Below are positions 24,022 to 32,473 of a stretch of 64,000 bases of DNA, in pieces. This DNA comes from JAGNZR01 sp051646055 (GTDB taxonomy: Bacteria; Fusobacteriota; Fusobacteriia; Fusobacteriales; Fusobacteriaceae). The first letter of the stretch is position 1. Every line of letters begins with the position of its first letter. The notes under the pieces were generated by a model. That model made no database searches and had not been told where the DNA came from. It was given only the letters and a program-made list of their open reading frames with translations. The translations under genes and the position numbers were made by a program. The DNA lies in contig JBOFCM010000129.1 in assembly GCA_051646055.1 (NCBI GenBank), positions 1-64,000 on the forward strand. The letters run 5' to 3'.

Positions 24022-27000
24022 ATGACATTAGCTGGATTATCCATAAAAAGACCAGTCGCTACAACCATGTTTATGATTTCTATGATCTTTTTGGGATTTG
24101 TAGCACTGATGACGCTTAAAACAGAGATGCTTCCCAATATAAATATTCCTCTTGTTACTGTACAGACCCAGTGGGATGGAGCTGTACCAGAGGATGTTGA
24201 GAGTCAAATAACTAAAAAAATCGAAGATGTACTTCCTAATGTAGAGGGAATAAAAAAAATCAGATCTACTTCAGCCTTCGGAAGTTCAACTATTATAGCT
24301 GAATTTGATTATGGAAGTGATTTGGATCAAAAAAAAGGAGATATACAGAAAGAGGTGGATACCATAAAAGGAGATCTTCCGAAATCTGCATCAGATCCTT
24401 CGGTTAAAAAGCAACAGGCAGGTATGGGAGTTCTGACTATGCAAGTTATAGCATCGGGACCCAATATGGTGGAATTATCTACCTTTATAGATGAATATGT
24501 GAAACCAAGACTTGAAAGAATTCAAGGTGTGGGGTCTGTAGATGTGGCAGGTACTGCTGATAAACAGATTCAGATACAATTTGACAGCAATAAACTGGCT
24601 GCTTTTGGACTTTTGCCTACAGAAGTTTATGATATTGTAAAAGCTTCCAGTCTAAATCTGCCGTTAGGAGTTATCAAAACTGGTGGTAAAGAGATAGTTG
24701 CAAGATTTATGGGAGAGTTTAGTCAGTTGGATGATTTTAGAAATATGATTATCAAATCTGGTGGAAAAACACTGAGGCTTGGAGATATAGCTGAAGTTGT
24801 TCTGACTACTGAAGATGCAGATTCTCTTACAAAGAGAGATGGACAGTATGCAGTTTCCATAGGTCTTAATAAATCTGTAACAGGAAATACACTGGATATA
24901 AATAAAAATGCCAAAAAAAGTCTGGATGATTTGAAGCTCTATGCACCTCCAGGTGTTGAGACGAGTGTAATTTTTGATGCCTCAGAATCAATAAATTCAG
25001 CAATTTCAGGAGTAAAGGGAAATGCCATGGCTGGACTGGCTCTTGCAACAGTGGTCTTACTGTTTTTCCTTAAAAATATCAGAGCTACAATGCTGATAAC
25101 TTTGGCACTTCCGATATCGATAATGTTCACTTTCGTATTCCTGTATTTTCAAGGGGTAACGATAAACCTTATCTCTCTTATGGGACTTTCTATAGGAGTT
25201 GGAATGCTGACAGATAACTCGGTAGTTGTTATAGATAATATCTATAGACATATAACAGAACTAGATGAAACAGTGAGAGATGCATCGGAATTTGGAGCAA
25301 CAGAAGTTACGATTTCGATACTGGCTTCAGCGGCTACAACAATGGTTGTTTTTATACCAATACTCTTCATTCCAGGACTTGCCCGTGAAATATTTAGGGA
25401 TATGTCTTACTCAATAATCTATTCTAATCTAGCGGCAATTATAGTTTCGCTGACACTGATGCCAATGGTTGCAAGCAGATTTTTAAGTTCAAAAGCCACA
25501 GTCACTACTGAGGGGAAAGTTTTCAAAGTAGTAAAAGCTAAGTATACAAAACTTATAGATTTTGCTTTCAGAAATAGAATAAAAACAGTTCTTGTTGCTG
25601 TAGGGGCCTTCATCGCCATGATGATAATAGGACCAGCTCTAGTAAAAACAGAGTTTTTTCCTAAGCAAGATTTTGGAAAGTATTCTCTCGTAGCAGAGCT
25701 ACCTAAGGGACTCTCTATAGAAACTGCTGAAGAAATAGGGGAAAAACTGGCGAAGATAGCTGAGAATAATAAATACACCAAAAGCTATACGGCACTTATT
25801 GACAAAAAGAAAGTTATACTGAATGTGGATATAGGTACTAAAGATGGAAGAGACCGTACAGTATTCCAGATAATAGAGGATATGCGTCCAGCGGTAGCGG
25901 ATATACCGGATATAAAACCATCGGTAGTAAATGACTTCCAGACAGATACTCCGGGAAAAGCAATTGAATTTAGAATCAGCGGGGATAATCTTCAAGAAAT
26001 AACAGAGATTGGAGCCAAAGTTCAGGAAATGGTAACTGGAGCACCGGGTGTAGTTGATGTCTCATCTACAGTCGAGCCTGGAAATACAGAGGCCAAAATA
26101 GTTATGGACAGGGAGAAACTTAAAAGTTTCGGAATAAATCCTGCAGAACTTGGAAGAGTTATATCTTATTCTTTCCTAGGTGGAAACCGTTCTAAGGGAG
26201 AGACTGTTACGGTTAAAACTGGAACAGAAGAGATAGATGTGCTGATAAGACTTTCCGAAGAATCCCGTAGAAAAACAACTTCTCTTGAGCAACTAAATGT
26301 GAAAACTGCAGAAGGAAACTTTATAAAAGTATCTGATGTAGCATCGATAGTTTATGGAGAGGGAACTTCAGAAATAAATAAACTGGATAAGATATACACT
26401 GTTACAGTTAAAGCTAATGACGGAGGGGTAGGACTAGGAAAAGTTCAGAAAGTATTCCTAGATGCCTTTGAATCACTGAAGCCTCCCAAAACAGTTACAT
26501 ATGGATGGGGAGGAGATTCTGAGCTCTTTGGGGATGCGGTAATGCAAATGGGAGCAGCACTGTTGATATCTATATTTTTAATATATGCTATACTGGCTTC
26601 TCAATTTGAAAACTTCACACTGCCATTTATAATAATAGGTTCAATACCTATGGCCATGATTGGGGTATATACAGGGCTTATTATATCTGGAAAATCTTTT
26701 GATATGATGGTAATGATAGGTATAATAATGCTGGCAGGAACCGTTGTTAATAATGCAATCATACTGATAGATTTTATTGAAATTTTGAGAGAGCGTGGAG
26801 ATGAGAGAGATATAGCCATAAGAGAAGCCTGTCGTACAAGGCTCCGTCCTATACTTATGACAACTATGACAACAGTTTTAGGTATGGTTCCTATGGGGTT
26901 AGGACTTGGAGAGGGAGCTGAGCTATATGGTGGAATGGCTATAACAGTCATGTTTGGAATGTCTTTTTCAACAATTCTTACTTTGGTTGTAATTCCAATT

Positions 27001-27072
27001 CTTTATACACTGGTTGAGGATTTCAATAATAAAGTTGCTGGACTTTTTAAAAAAATATTTAAAATTGCTTAA
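24022..27072 (+). CDS. RND family multidrug efflux permease (HAE-1 type)
   Basis: A 1016-residue AcrB-like pump with 12 membrane helices and two large periplasmic loops. The N-terminus (LSIKRPVATTMFMISMIFLG) is characteristic. The TM4 proton-relay site is D398-N399 where AcrB has Asp-Asp, and the TM10 position that carries Lys in AcrB is N910-N911; this DN/NN pattern occurs in other RND subgroups and suggests a different coupling arrangement. Substrates are unknown. Operon context (TetR, TolC, adaptor, PG0541-like) defines a complete exporter. Confidence 0.93.
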   Translation: MTLAGLSIKRPVATTMFMISMIFLGFVALMTLKTEMLPNINIPLVTVQTQWDGAVPEDVESQITKKIEDVLPNVEGIKKIRSTSAFGSSTIIAEFDYGSDLDQKKGDIQKEVDTIKGDLPKSASDPSVKKQQAGMGVLTMQVIASGPNMVELSTFIDEYVKPRLERIQGVGSVDVAGTADKQIQIQFDSNKLAAFGLLPTEVYDIVKASSLNLPLGVIKTGGKEIVARFMGEFSQLDDFRNMIIKSGGKTLRLGDIAEVVLTTEDADSLTKRDGQYAVSIGLNKSVTGNTLDINKNAKKSLDDLKLYAPPGVETSVIFDASESINSAISGVKGNAMAGLALATVVLLFFLKNIRATMLITLALPISIMFTFVFLYFQGVTINLISLMGLSIGVGMLTDNSVVVIDNIYRHITELDETVRDASEFGATEVTISILASAATTMVVFIPILFIPGLAREIFRDMSYSIIYSNLAAIIVSLTLMPMVASRFLSSKATVTTEGKVFKVVKAKYTKLIDFAFRNRIKTVLVAVGAFIAMMIIGPALVKTEFFPKQDFGKYSLVAELPKGLSIETAEEIGEKLAKIAENNKYTKSYTALIDKKKVILNVDIGTKDGRDRTVFQIIEDMRPAVADIPDIKPSVVNDFQTDTPGKAIEFRISGDNLQEITEIGAKVQEMVTGAPGVVDVSSTVEPGNTEAKIVMDREKLKSFGINPAELGRVISYSFLGGNRSKGETVTVKTGTEEIDVLIRLSEESRRKTTSLEQLNVKTAEGNFIKVSDVASIVYGEGTSEINKLDKIYTVTVKANDGGVGLGKVQKVFLDAFESLKPPKTVTYGWGGDSELFGDAVMQMGAALLISIFLIYAILASQFENFTLPFIIIGSIPMAMIGVYTGLIISGKSFDMMVMIGIIMLAGTVVNNAIILIDFIEILRERGDERDIAIREACRTRLRPILMTTMTTVLGMVPMGLGLGEGAELYGGMAITVMFGMSFSTILTLVVIPILYTLVEDFNNKVAGLFKKIFKIA

Positions 27073-27098
27073 TTAATTAAGTTTACAGGGAGAGGAAT

Positions 27099-27479
27099 AT
27101 GGATAGAAAAAAAATGTCAGAGGAGAATGGAAAATTCTGTAAGGAATATTATTCAGGTAGTTTTAAGCAGGTTTCCATATATATCAATGAAAGTCAGAAG
27201 AGTGGTTTGATTTCATTTTTTGAGAGCATAAATTTCTATGGTTATACAATATTAAAAGATCTCGAATCCAACTGGAGTAAAAAAATGAAGCACATGAATT
27301 CTCATGCATGGCCAGGATCAGACTGTCTTTTTATAATGTCAGTGAGGGAAGAGGAACTGGGAGATTTGTTGAAAAAATTGAAGGAGTATAGAATGACTCT
27401 TTCTGAAAATATAGTTTTTGCTCTAGGGATAATTCCTGTAGAGAGAATAATTCCTGACCTTTATAATTTTGATGTTTAA
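27099..27479 (+). CDS. PG0541-type RND-transporter-associated protein
   Basis: A 126-residue soluble protein with no signal peptide. Its size, position at the end of an RND operon and features such as INFYGYTILKDLESNW and a C-terminal FALGIIPVERII match the PG0541 family of transporter-associated proteins, which appear to have a PII/ACT-like fold. A regulatory role for the pump is plausible but unproven. The start ATG at 27099 has GGGAGAGG upstream; another in-frame ATG five codons later is possible. A shared terminator follows. Confidence 0.75.
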   Translation: MDRKKMSEENGKFCKEYYSGSFKQVSIYINESQKSGLISFFESINFYGYTILKDLESNWSKKMKHMNSHAWPGSDCLFIMSVREEELGDLLKKLKEYRMTLSENIVFALGIIPVERIIPDLYNFDV

Positions 27480-27483
27480 AAAA

Positions 27484-27508
27484 AAGAGGTGCTTCACCTC
27501 TTTTTTTT
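27484..27508. terminator. Bidirectional terminator efflux operon / dtd
   Basis: Stem AAGAGGTG / CACCTCTT around a three-base loop with flanking A- and T-runs, between convergent genes. Confidence 0.85.
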
Positions 27509-27517
27509 GTTTTAAAT

Positions 27518-27979
27518 CTATCCGTTCATTCCTACACAGTCTTTTGTATCGATTATAAGAGTTACTGGACCGTCGTTGAGAAGTTCAACCTTCATATCAG
27601 CTCCAAAAATTCCTGATTGTAGAGGTATTCCACTTTTCTCTATATTTGACTTAAACCTTTCGTATAAAGGGATAGCCCAATCAGGTCTGGCAGCAAGAGA
27701 GAAGCTTGGTCTCTTTCCTTTTATACAATCTCCATAGAGGGTGAACTGAGAAACTACCAGAATGCTTCCGCCGATATCTTTAAGTTCTTTATTCATCTTA
27801 CCATTTTCATCTTCGAAAACTCTTAAACCGGATATTTTTGAAGACATCCAGTCAAGCTCTTTTTCTGTGTCACCATCCTTTATACCAAGAAGAACAAGAA
27901 ATCCTCCGTCTATCTTTCCGACTATTTCTCCGTCCACTGTAACTGAAGCGTATTTGACTCTTTGAACTACCGCACGCAT
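27518..27979 (-). CDS. dtd: D-aminoacyl-tRNA deacylase
   Basis: A 153-residue DTD enzyme that hydrolyses D-amino acids (and glycine mischarged on tRNA-Ala) from tRNA. Hallmarks are the N-terminal MRAVVQRVKYASVTVDG, the SQFTLYGD motif at about residues 79-86 and the C-terminal NDGPVTLIID (variant of the cross-subunit GP motif). It is monocistronic, with an RBS AGGAGG before the ATG, convergent with the efflux operon. Confidence 0.95.
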   Translation of the reverse strand: MRAVVQRVKYASVTVDGEIVGKIDGGFLVLLGIKDGDTEKELDWMSSKISGLRVFEDENGKMNKELKDIGGSILVVSQFTLYGDCIKGKRPSFSLAARPDWAIPLYERFKSNIEKSGIPLQSGIFGADMKVELLNDGPVTLIIDTKDCVGMNG

Positions 27980-28064
27980 AAAAACCTCCTAAAAAATTAC
28001 TAAAGATATTTTAACTTAAAAAATGTGAGAATGCAACTGATAGAAGGAAAGGGATTTAATAAAA

Positions 28065-28093
28065 TTGATAAAAAGAGAAAAAAATGATATAAT
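28065..28093 (+). promoter_or_regulatory. Promoter for pncB
   Basis: TTGATA (28065-28070), 17-base spacer, TATAAT (28088-28093) with TGA directly before the -10. Confidence 0.75.
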
Positions 28094-28129
28094 TTCATGA
28101 AAAACATAATTTAACAGGAGTGGGAGAAT

Positions 28130-29638
28130 ATGAGAGAGAGAGTACTTCTGCATGAGTTTGCAAAAGTTATAAATTCAGATAGATATCAGTATACTGAAAG
28201 CGATGTTTTGATAAATCAGGGACTTCAGGATAAAGTGGCAGTTTTTGATATGTATTTTCGTAGTACTGAAGATGGTGGATTTGCAGTGGTTTCAGGAGTT
28301 CAGGAGGTAATAGAACTTATAGAGATATTGAACAGCACTCCTGAAGAGATAAAGAGAGAGTATTTTGAAGCTGTAATACATGAAAAAAAGCTTGTAGAAT
28401 ATTTGGTTAAACTCAAATTTACAGGTGATCTTTATGCTATGAGGGACGGAGAGATAGCATATCCCAATGAACCGGTGATAACGATAAAAGCCCCTCTTAT
28501 TCAGGCAAAAATACTGGAGACACCTATATTGAACATAATGAACATGCAGATGGCTATTGCCACAAAGGCATCCCGTGTAACAAGAGCGGCAGCTCCTGTG
28601 GGAGTTTTGTCTTTTGGAAGCCGTAGAGCCCACGGTTTTGATAGTGCAGTGGCAGGGAATAAGGCGGCAATAATAGGAGGATGTATTACCCATTCGAATC
28701 TGGCTACAGAGTATAAATATGGGATTCCAAGTGTAGGAACGATGGCGCATTCATATATTCAAATTTTTGGAGTGGGAGCGGAAGCTGAAAAAAAAGCCTT
28801 TGATGCCTTTATAAAATGTAGAAGAGAGAGAGAGGCCAACTCTTTGTACCTGCTGATAGATACATACAATACATTGAAGATAGGAATTAGAAATGCTATT
28901 CAGTCTTTCCGTGATAACGGAATAGATGATTCCTACCCTGGAAGTTACGGAGTGCGTATAGATTCTGGAGATTTGGCGTATCTTTCTAAAAAAATCCGTG
29001 TTGAACTGGATAGGGCAGGAATGTACAAGGCCAAAATTATACTTACCAATGCTCTTAATGAAGAGGTTATAAGATCCTTAAAAGAACAGGGAGCAGCAAT
29101 GGATATACTGGGAGTGGGAGATACGATAGCCACAAGTAAATCTAGACCATGCTTTGGAGGAGTTTATAAGATTGTAGAGATAGACGGCGAAGCTGTAATA
29201 AAGCTTTCAGAGGATGTGATAAAAATATCTAATCCCGGTTTCAAAGAGGTCTATCGGGTATATGACAGAGATGGTTTTGCCTATGCCGACCTTATAACTC
29301 TTGTAGGTAGAGACAGGGATAAGGAGCAGCTTCTCAAAGGGGAAAGAGTAGAGCTGAGAGATGAAAAATATGATTTCCAGACCAGCGTTTTAAAAGAGGG
29401 AAGTTATACGGTAAAAAAACTTACTAAACATTATGTTAAAGGGGGCCAGATATCTCAAGAAGCAGATGAACTTTATGAGATTTGGGAGAGCAGAGAGTAT
29501 TACTTGAAAAATTTGGAGAAACTTTCAGAAGAGCGTAAGAGATTGGAAAATCCCCATAGATATAAAGTGGATCTTTCTCACGATCTTTTAAAATTGAAGT
29601 ATTCTCTTATAAAGAAAATAAAAAACACTCTGGATTAA
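28130..29638 (+). CDS. pncB: Nicotinate phosphoribosyltransferase
   Basis: A 502-residue enzyme of NAD salvage, joining nicotinate to PRPP with ATP hydrolysis. The SFGSRRAHGFDSAV motif and the GTMAHSYIQ segment carrying the phosphorylated histidine are present, and length fits the Gram-positive type. Its stop codon overlaps, by two bases, that of convergent mgsA inside a hairpin loop. RBS AGGAG precedes the ATG. Confidence 0.93.
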   Translation: MRERVLLHEFAKVINSDRYQYTESDVLINQGLQDKVAVFDMYFRSTEDGGFAVVSGVQEVIELIEILNSTPEEIKREYFEAVIHEKKLVEYLVKLKFTGDLYAMRDGEIAYPNEPVITIKAPLIQAKILETPILNIMNMQMAIATKASRVTRAAAPVGVLSFGSRRAHGFDSAVAGNKAAIIGGCITHSNLATEYKYGIPSVGTMAHSYIQIFGVGAEAEKKAFDAFIKCRREREANSLYLLIDTYNTLKIGIRNAIQSFRDNGIDDSYPGSYGVRIDSGDLAYLSKKIRVELDRAGMYKAKIILTNALNEEVIRSLKEQGAAMDILGVGDTIATSKSRPCFGGVYKIVEIDGEAVIKLSEDVIKISNPGFKEVYRVYDRDGFAYADLITLVGRDRDKEQLLKGERVELRDEKYDFQTSVLKEGSYTVKKLTKHYVKGGQISQEADELYEIWESREYYLKNLEKLSEERKRLENPHRYKVDLSHDLLKLKYSLIKKIKNTLD

Positions 29639-29650
29639 GAGAGTGCTTTT
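29621..29650. terminator. Hairpin shared by the overlapping ends of pncB and mgsA
   Basis: CACTCT (29626-29631) pairs with AGAGTG (29640-29645); the loop holds both stop codons, and A/T runs flank the stem on both sides with one mismatch. The stem is coding for the last residues of both genes. It is a plausible but modest bidirectional terminator. Confidence 0.55.
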
Positions 29651-30003
29651 ACAAGAAGATGGGCGGTAGCTATATTTGTAGCAATAGGGATTTTATGCAC
29701 ATCTGCAAGACGGATAAGAGCTGTAATATCTGGCTCGTGTGGCTGGGCCATAAGAGGATCTCTTAGAAAAAATATGGCAGCCATTTTATCCATGGCAATC
29801 TCTGCTCCTATCTGCTGGTCTCCTCCAAGAGGCCCAGATAGAAATCTGTGAATTTTGAGTCCGGTAGCTTCTGAAACACGGAGCCCTGTAGTTCCAGTTG
29901 AAACTATATTCTGTTTCTGGAAAAACTCCAGATGAGTAGATACAAACTCTACCATGGATGGCTTCATATTGTCGTGGGCGATGATGGCAACTTTTTTCTG
30001 CAT
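29635..30003 (-). CDS. mgsA: Methylglyoxal synthase
   Basis: A 122-residue MGS-like domain enzyme converting dihydroxyacetone phosphate to methylglyoxal, a bypass of lower glycolysis under phosphate limitation. AHDNMK near the N-terminus, STGTTG, the GPLGGDQQIGA loop with catalytic Asp and QPHEPD with catalytic His are all present. The start at 30003 has GGAGG upstream; the longer in-frame reading back to 30087 lacks family similarity. It is slightly shorter than E. coli MgsA (152), as is usual outside proteobacteria. Confidence 0.93.
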   Translation of the reverse strand: MQKKVAIIAHDNMKPSMVEFVSTHLEFFQKQNIVSTGTTGLRVSEATGLKIHRFLSGPLGGDQQIGAEIAMDKMAAIFFLRDPLMAQPHEPDITALIRLADVHKIPIATNIATAHLLVKALS

Positions 30004-30086
30004 GATAATAATACCTCCATTAAAGTGTCTTAGAGAGAGTATACTTGAAAAAAAAAAGTTTTGCAAGCAAATATAAGGAGAAAACA

Positions 30087-31004
30087 ATGGAATTTAGAGA
30101 GATAAAATATATAGAAAGAAAAACTGGAGAATTAAAACAGGAACAGGTTCCTGGAGAAAGTTTTCTAAAATTTTTATACTACAATCCCTTTGGAGAGCTT
30201 TCTCTTAACAGTGTAGTAAAAAGAAAACTGCTTACTGCTTTTTATGGGAGGCAGATGGACAGTAAAAAATCTGTAGAAAAAATATTAGATTTCGTCAAAA
30301 ATACAGGAATAGACATGAGTGAATCGAAGAAAACTGTGGGAGAATTTAAAAGCTTCAATGACTTTTTTATAAGAGAGTTAAAGGAAGGCATGCGACCTGT
30401 GGATATGAATGAAAATGCACTTACTTCCCCGGCAGACGGAAAGATATTTGTTTATGAAGATATGGATGATTTAAAGAAGTTCTTTGTAAAGGGAGATGAG
30501 TTTTCCCTGAAAGAGTTTTTAAAAGATGAGAGTCTTGCTGAAAAATATAGAGGAGGAGTCTTTATGATAGTGAGACTGGCTCCAGTAGATTATCATAGAT
30601 TTCACTTTCCAGCTGAAGGATATATATCTTCAAGTTCACTTATAAAAGGATATTATTATTCGGTTTCGACCCATGCTATAAGAAAAAATTTCAGAATATA
30701 TATGGAAAATAAGCGTGAATATTCAATATTGAAAACTGAAAATTTTGGAGATATACTTATGTCAGAGATAGCTGCTACCATGGTAGGAGGAATAGAGCAA
30801 AGCTATAAGCCTAATAGCTTTGTAAAAAAAGGAGCTGAGAAGGGATACTTTTATTTTGGAGGTTCTACCTGTATACTTCTTTTTGAAAAGGGAAAAGTTC
30901 AGATAGACAGAGATCTTCTTGAAAATAGTCAAAAAGGAATTGAGACCAAGGTCTACATGGGAGAAAAAATAGGTGTGAGCTTAAGAGGTGAAAATGAAAA
31001 ATAG
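30087..31004 (+). CDS. psd: Phosphatidylserine decarboxylase proenzyme
   Basis: A 305-residue PSD that makes phosphatidylethanolamine at the inner membrane. The YHRFHFPAEG segment carries the conserved His, TSPADGK lies near residue 115, and the self-cleavage site is the GGST motif near residue 268 (pyruvoyl group from the Ser), giving a long beta and short alpha chain. The ATG at 30087 has AAGGAG six bases upstream; the earlier in-frame start at 30045 lies in the leader. It heads a tight operon of six genes through the cyclophilin. Confidence 0.93.
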   Translation: MEFREIKYIERKTGELKQEQVPGESFLKFLYYNPFGELSLNSVVKRKLLTAFYGRQMDSKKSVEKILDFVKNTGIDMSESKKTVGEFKSFNDFFIRELKEGMRPVDMNENALTSPADGKIFVYEDMDDLKKFFVKGDEFSLKEFLKDESLAEKYRGGVFMIVRLAPVDYHRFHFPAEGYISSSSLIKGYYYSVSTHAIRKNFRIYMENKREYSILKTENFGDILMSEIAATMVGGIEQSYKPNSFVKKGAEKGYFYFGGSTCILLFEKGKVQIDRDLLENSQKGIETKVYMGEKIGVSLRGENEK

Positions 31005-31389
31005 CCAAAAAGGAAGATTTTTCAGAAAGGGAGATCTTCTAATTTATCTTTTTCTGGCAGTTTTTTTTATGGGAGTGGGGCATAGAGGCTATACCATGGA
31101 AGATATAAAAGGTTCCAAAGCAGAAATCTATGTGGATGGAAAACTGAAATATGTTCATAACCTTCAGAATGAGGAAAAAAACATATTTGTAGAAACTGAA
31201 TTGGGAGGAATTAATGTACAGTTGCAGGATAGAAAAGTGAGAGTAACTGCATCAAATTCTCCTAAAAAGTTGATAGTTAAACAGGGATGGATAGCCAAAC
31301 CCGGAGAGGTCCTTATTGGAATTCCAGATAAAGTTATAGTTAAAATAATAGGTGAAGGAGATGAGGAATTAGATTATGTTGCAAAGTAG
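30994..31389 (+). CDS. Membrane-anchored NusG domain II-like protein
   Basis: A 131-residue protein with a hydrophobic N-terminal segment (about residues 15-33) and an all-beta domain of roughly 85 residues resembling the stand-alone NusG_II (DUF) domain: AEIYVDGKLKYVHNL, the Cys-free middle, and WIAKPGEVLIGIPDKVIVKI. Function is unknown; such proteins are often encoded near envelope or redox genes in Firmicutes. The ATG at 30994 is set by AAGAGG five bases upstream and overlaps psd by 11 bases; the next gene overlaps its end by 14. Confidence 0.75.
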   Translation: MKNSQKGRFFRKGDLLIYLFLAVFFMGVGHRGYTMEDIKGSKAEIYVDGKLKYVHNLQNEEKNIFVETELGGINVQLQDRKVRVTASNSPKKLIVKQGWIAKPGEVLIGIPDKVIVKIIGEGDEELDYVAK

Positions 31390-32473
31390 AAAAGGCTTTA
31401 TGCTGAAAATAGGAATACTACTTATAATAGTTGTTATTTTCCAAAGTTTTCTCCAAAATGGAGCGGAACTTAAAAATATATTAAATACAGTGATGGGCTA
31501 TATTAAACCATTCATATACGCTATATTTATAGCCATAATACTCCATCCTATATCTAAACTTTTAGAGGATAAGTTTAAAATGAAGAGGTGGATAGCCATT
31601 ACTCTTTCAGTAATAGGTGTAATTTTACTTCTTGCGGCACTTGTACTTGCAATGGTTCCAGGACTTTCTGCAAGTATCAGAGAGATAGTGGAGAAAGCCC
31701 CAGAGTATGAGGTAACCTTGACACGTTGGACGGAAAAAGCCCTGGAGCTCCTTAGAGCCAAAGGGATAGTTACCATAGAATCGGGTCAGCTTAAATCGGT
31801 TATAGATAGTTTTCTCTCGGGAAATAAACTCACAATTTTTAGAAGCATAAGCGTAAGTTTCATGGGAATGCTGGTTATAATAGGACAGGTTACCTTAGGT
31901 TTTCTTTTGGCGATATTTTTTATAAATGACCGTGAATATTTTGAAAAACTTGTCTATAATGTAGTATATATTGCTACTGATAAAAAAAGAGCAGAAGAAT
32001 CCATAGTTTTTCTGGATAAATCCAGAATGATATTTCTTAACTACATGTGGGGGAAAACTCTTTCTTCAGCAGGAGTGGCAACGATAGCTTTTTTAGCAAT
32101 GCTCTTTACTGGTGTGCCCTATGCAGGGCTTATAGCAGTACTTCTTGGAGTTGGAAATATGATTCCTTATGTGGGAGCAATATTTGCAGTGACAGTTGGA
32201 CTTGTTTTGGTTCTAATAGCAGATCCTACAAAAGTTGCATATCTCTTTATTGCCAACGGAATATCACAGCAGTTAGAATCTATATATATCAGCCCTAAAA
32301 TAATAGGAAAAACAGTAGGGCTGAGCAGTTTCTGGGTAATCACTGGAGTGCTTCTAGGAGGGGCTGTTATGGGACCTCTAGGAATGATATTCGGAGTTCC
32401 GGTAGTTGGAATTTTAAAATTGATATACTCTATGAGATTGGAAAAAAAGAAAAATAGGAGAGTGGAAGAATGA
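31376..32473 (+). CDS. AI-2E family transporter (PerM/YhhT-like)
   Basis: A 365-residue polytopic protein with about seven or eight membrane helices, including the conserved VPYAGLIAVLLGVGNMIPYVG segment region and the C-terminal GVLLGGAVMGPLGMIFGVPV stretch. The family includes TqsA (proposed autoinducer-2 exporter) and Na+/H+ antiporters; most members are uncharacterised, so no substrate is assigned. Starts within the preceding gene and overlaps the next by ATGA, indicating translational coupling. Confidence 0.88.
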   Translation: MLQSRKGFMLKIGILLIIVVIFQSFLQNGAELKNILNTVMGYIKPFIYAIFIAIILHPISKLLEDKFKMKRWIAITLSVIGVILLLAALVLAMVPGLSASIREIVEKAPEYEVTLTRWTEKALELLRAKGIVTIESGQLKSVIDSFLSGNKLTIFRSISVSFMGMLVIIGQVTLGFLLAIFFINDREYFEKLVYNVVYIATDKKRAEESIVFLDKSRMIFLNYMWGKTLSSAGVATIAFLAMLFTGVPYAGLIAVLLGVGNMIPYVGAIFAVTVGLVLVLIADPTKVAYLFIANGISQQLESIYISPKIIGKTVGLSSFWVITGVLLGGAVMGPLGMIFGVPVVGILKLIYSMRLEKKKNRRVEE

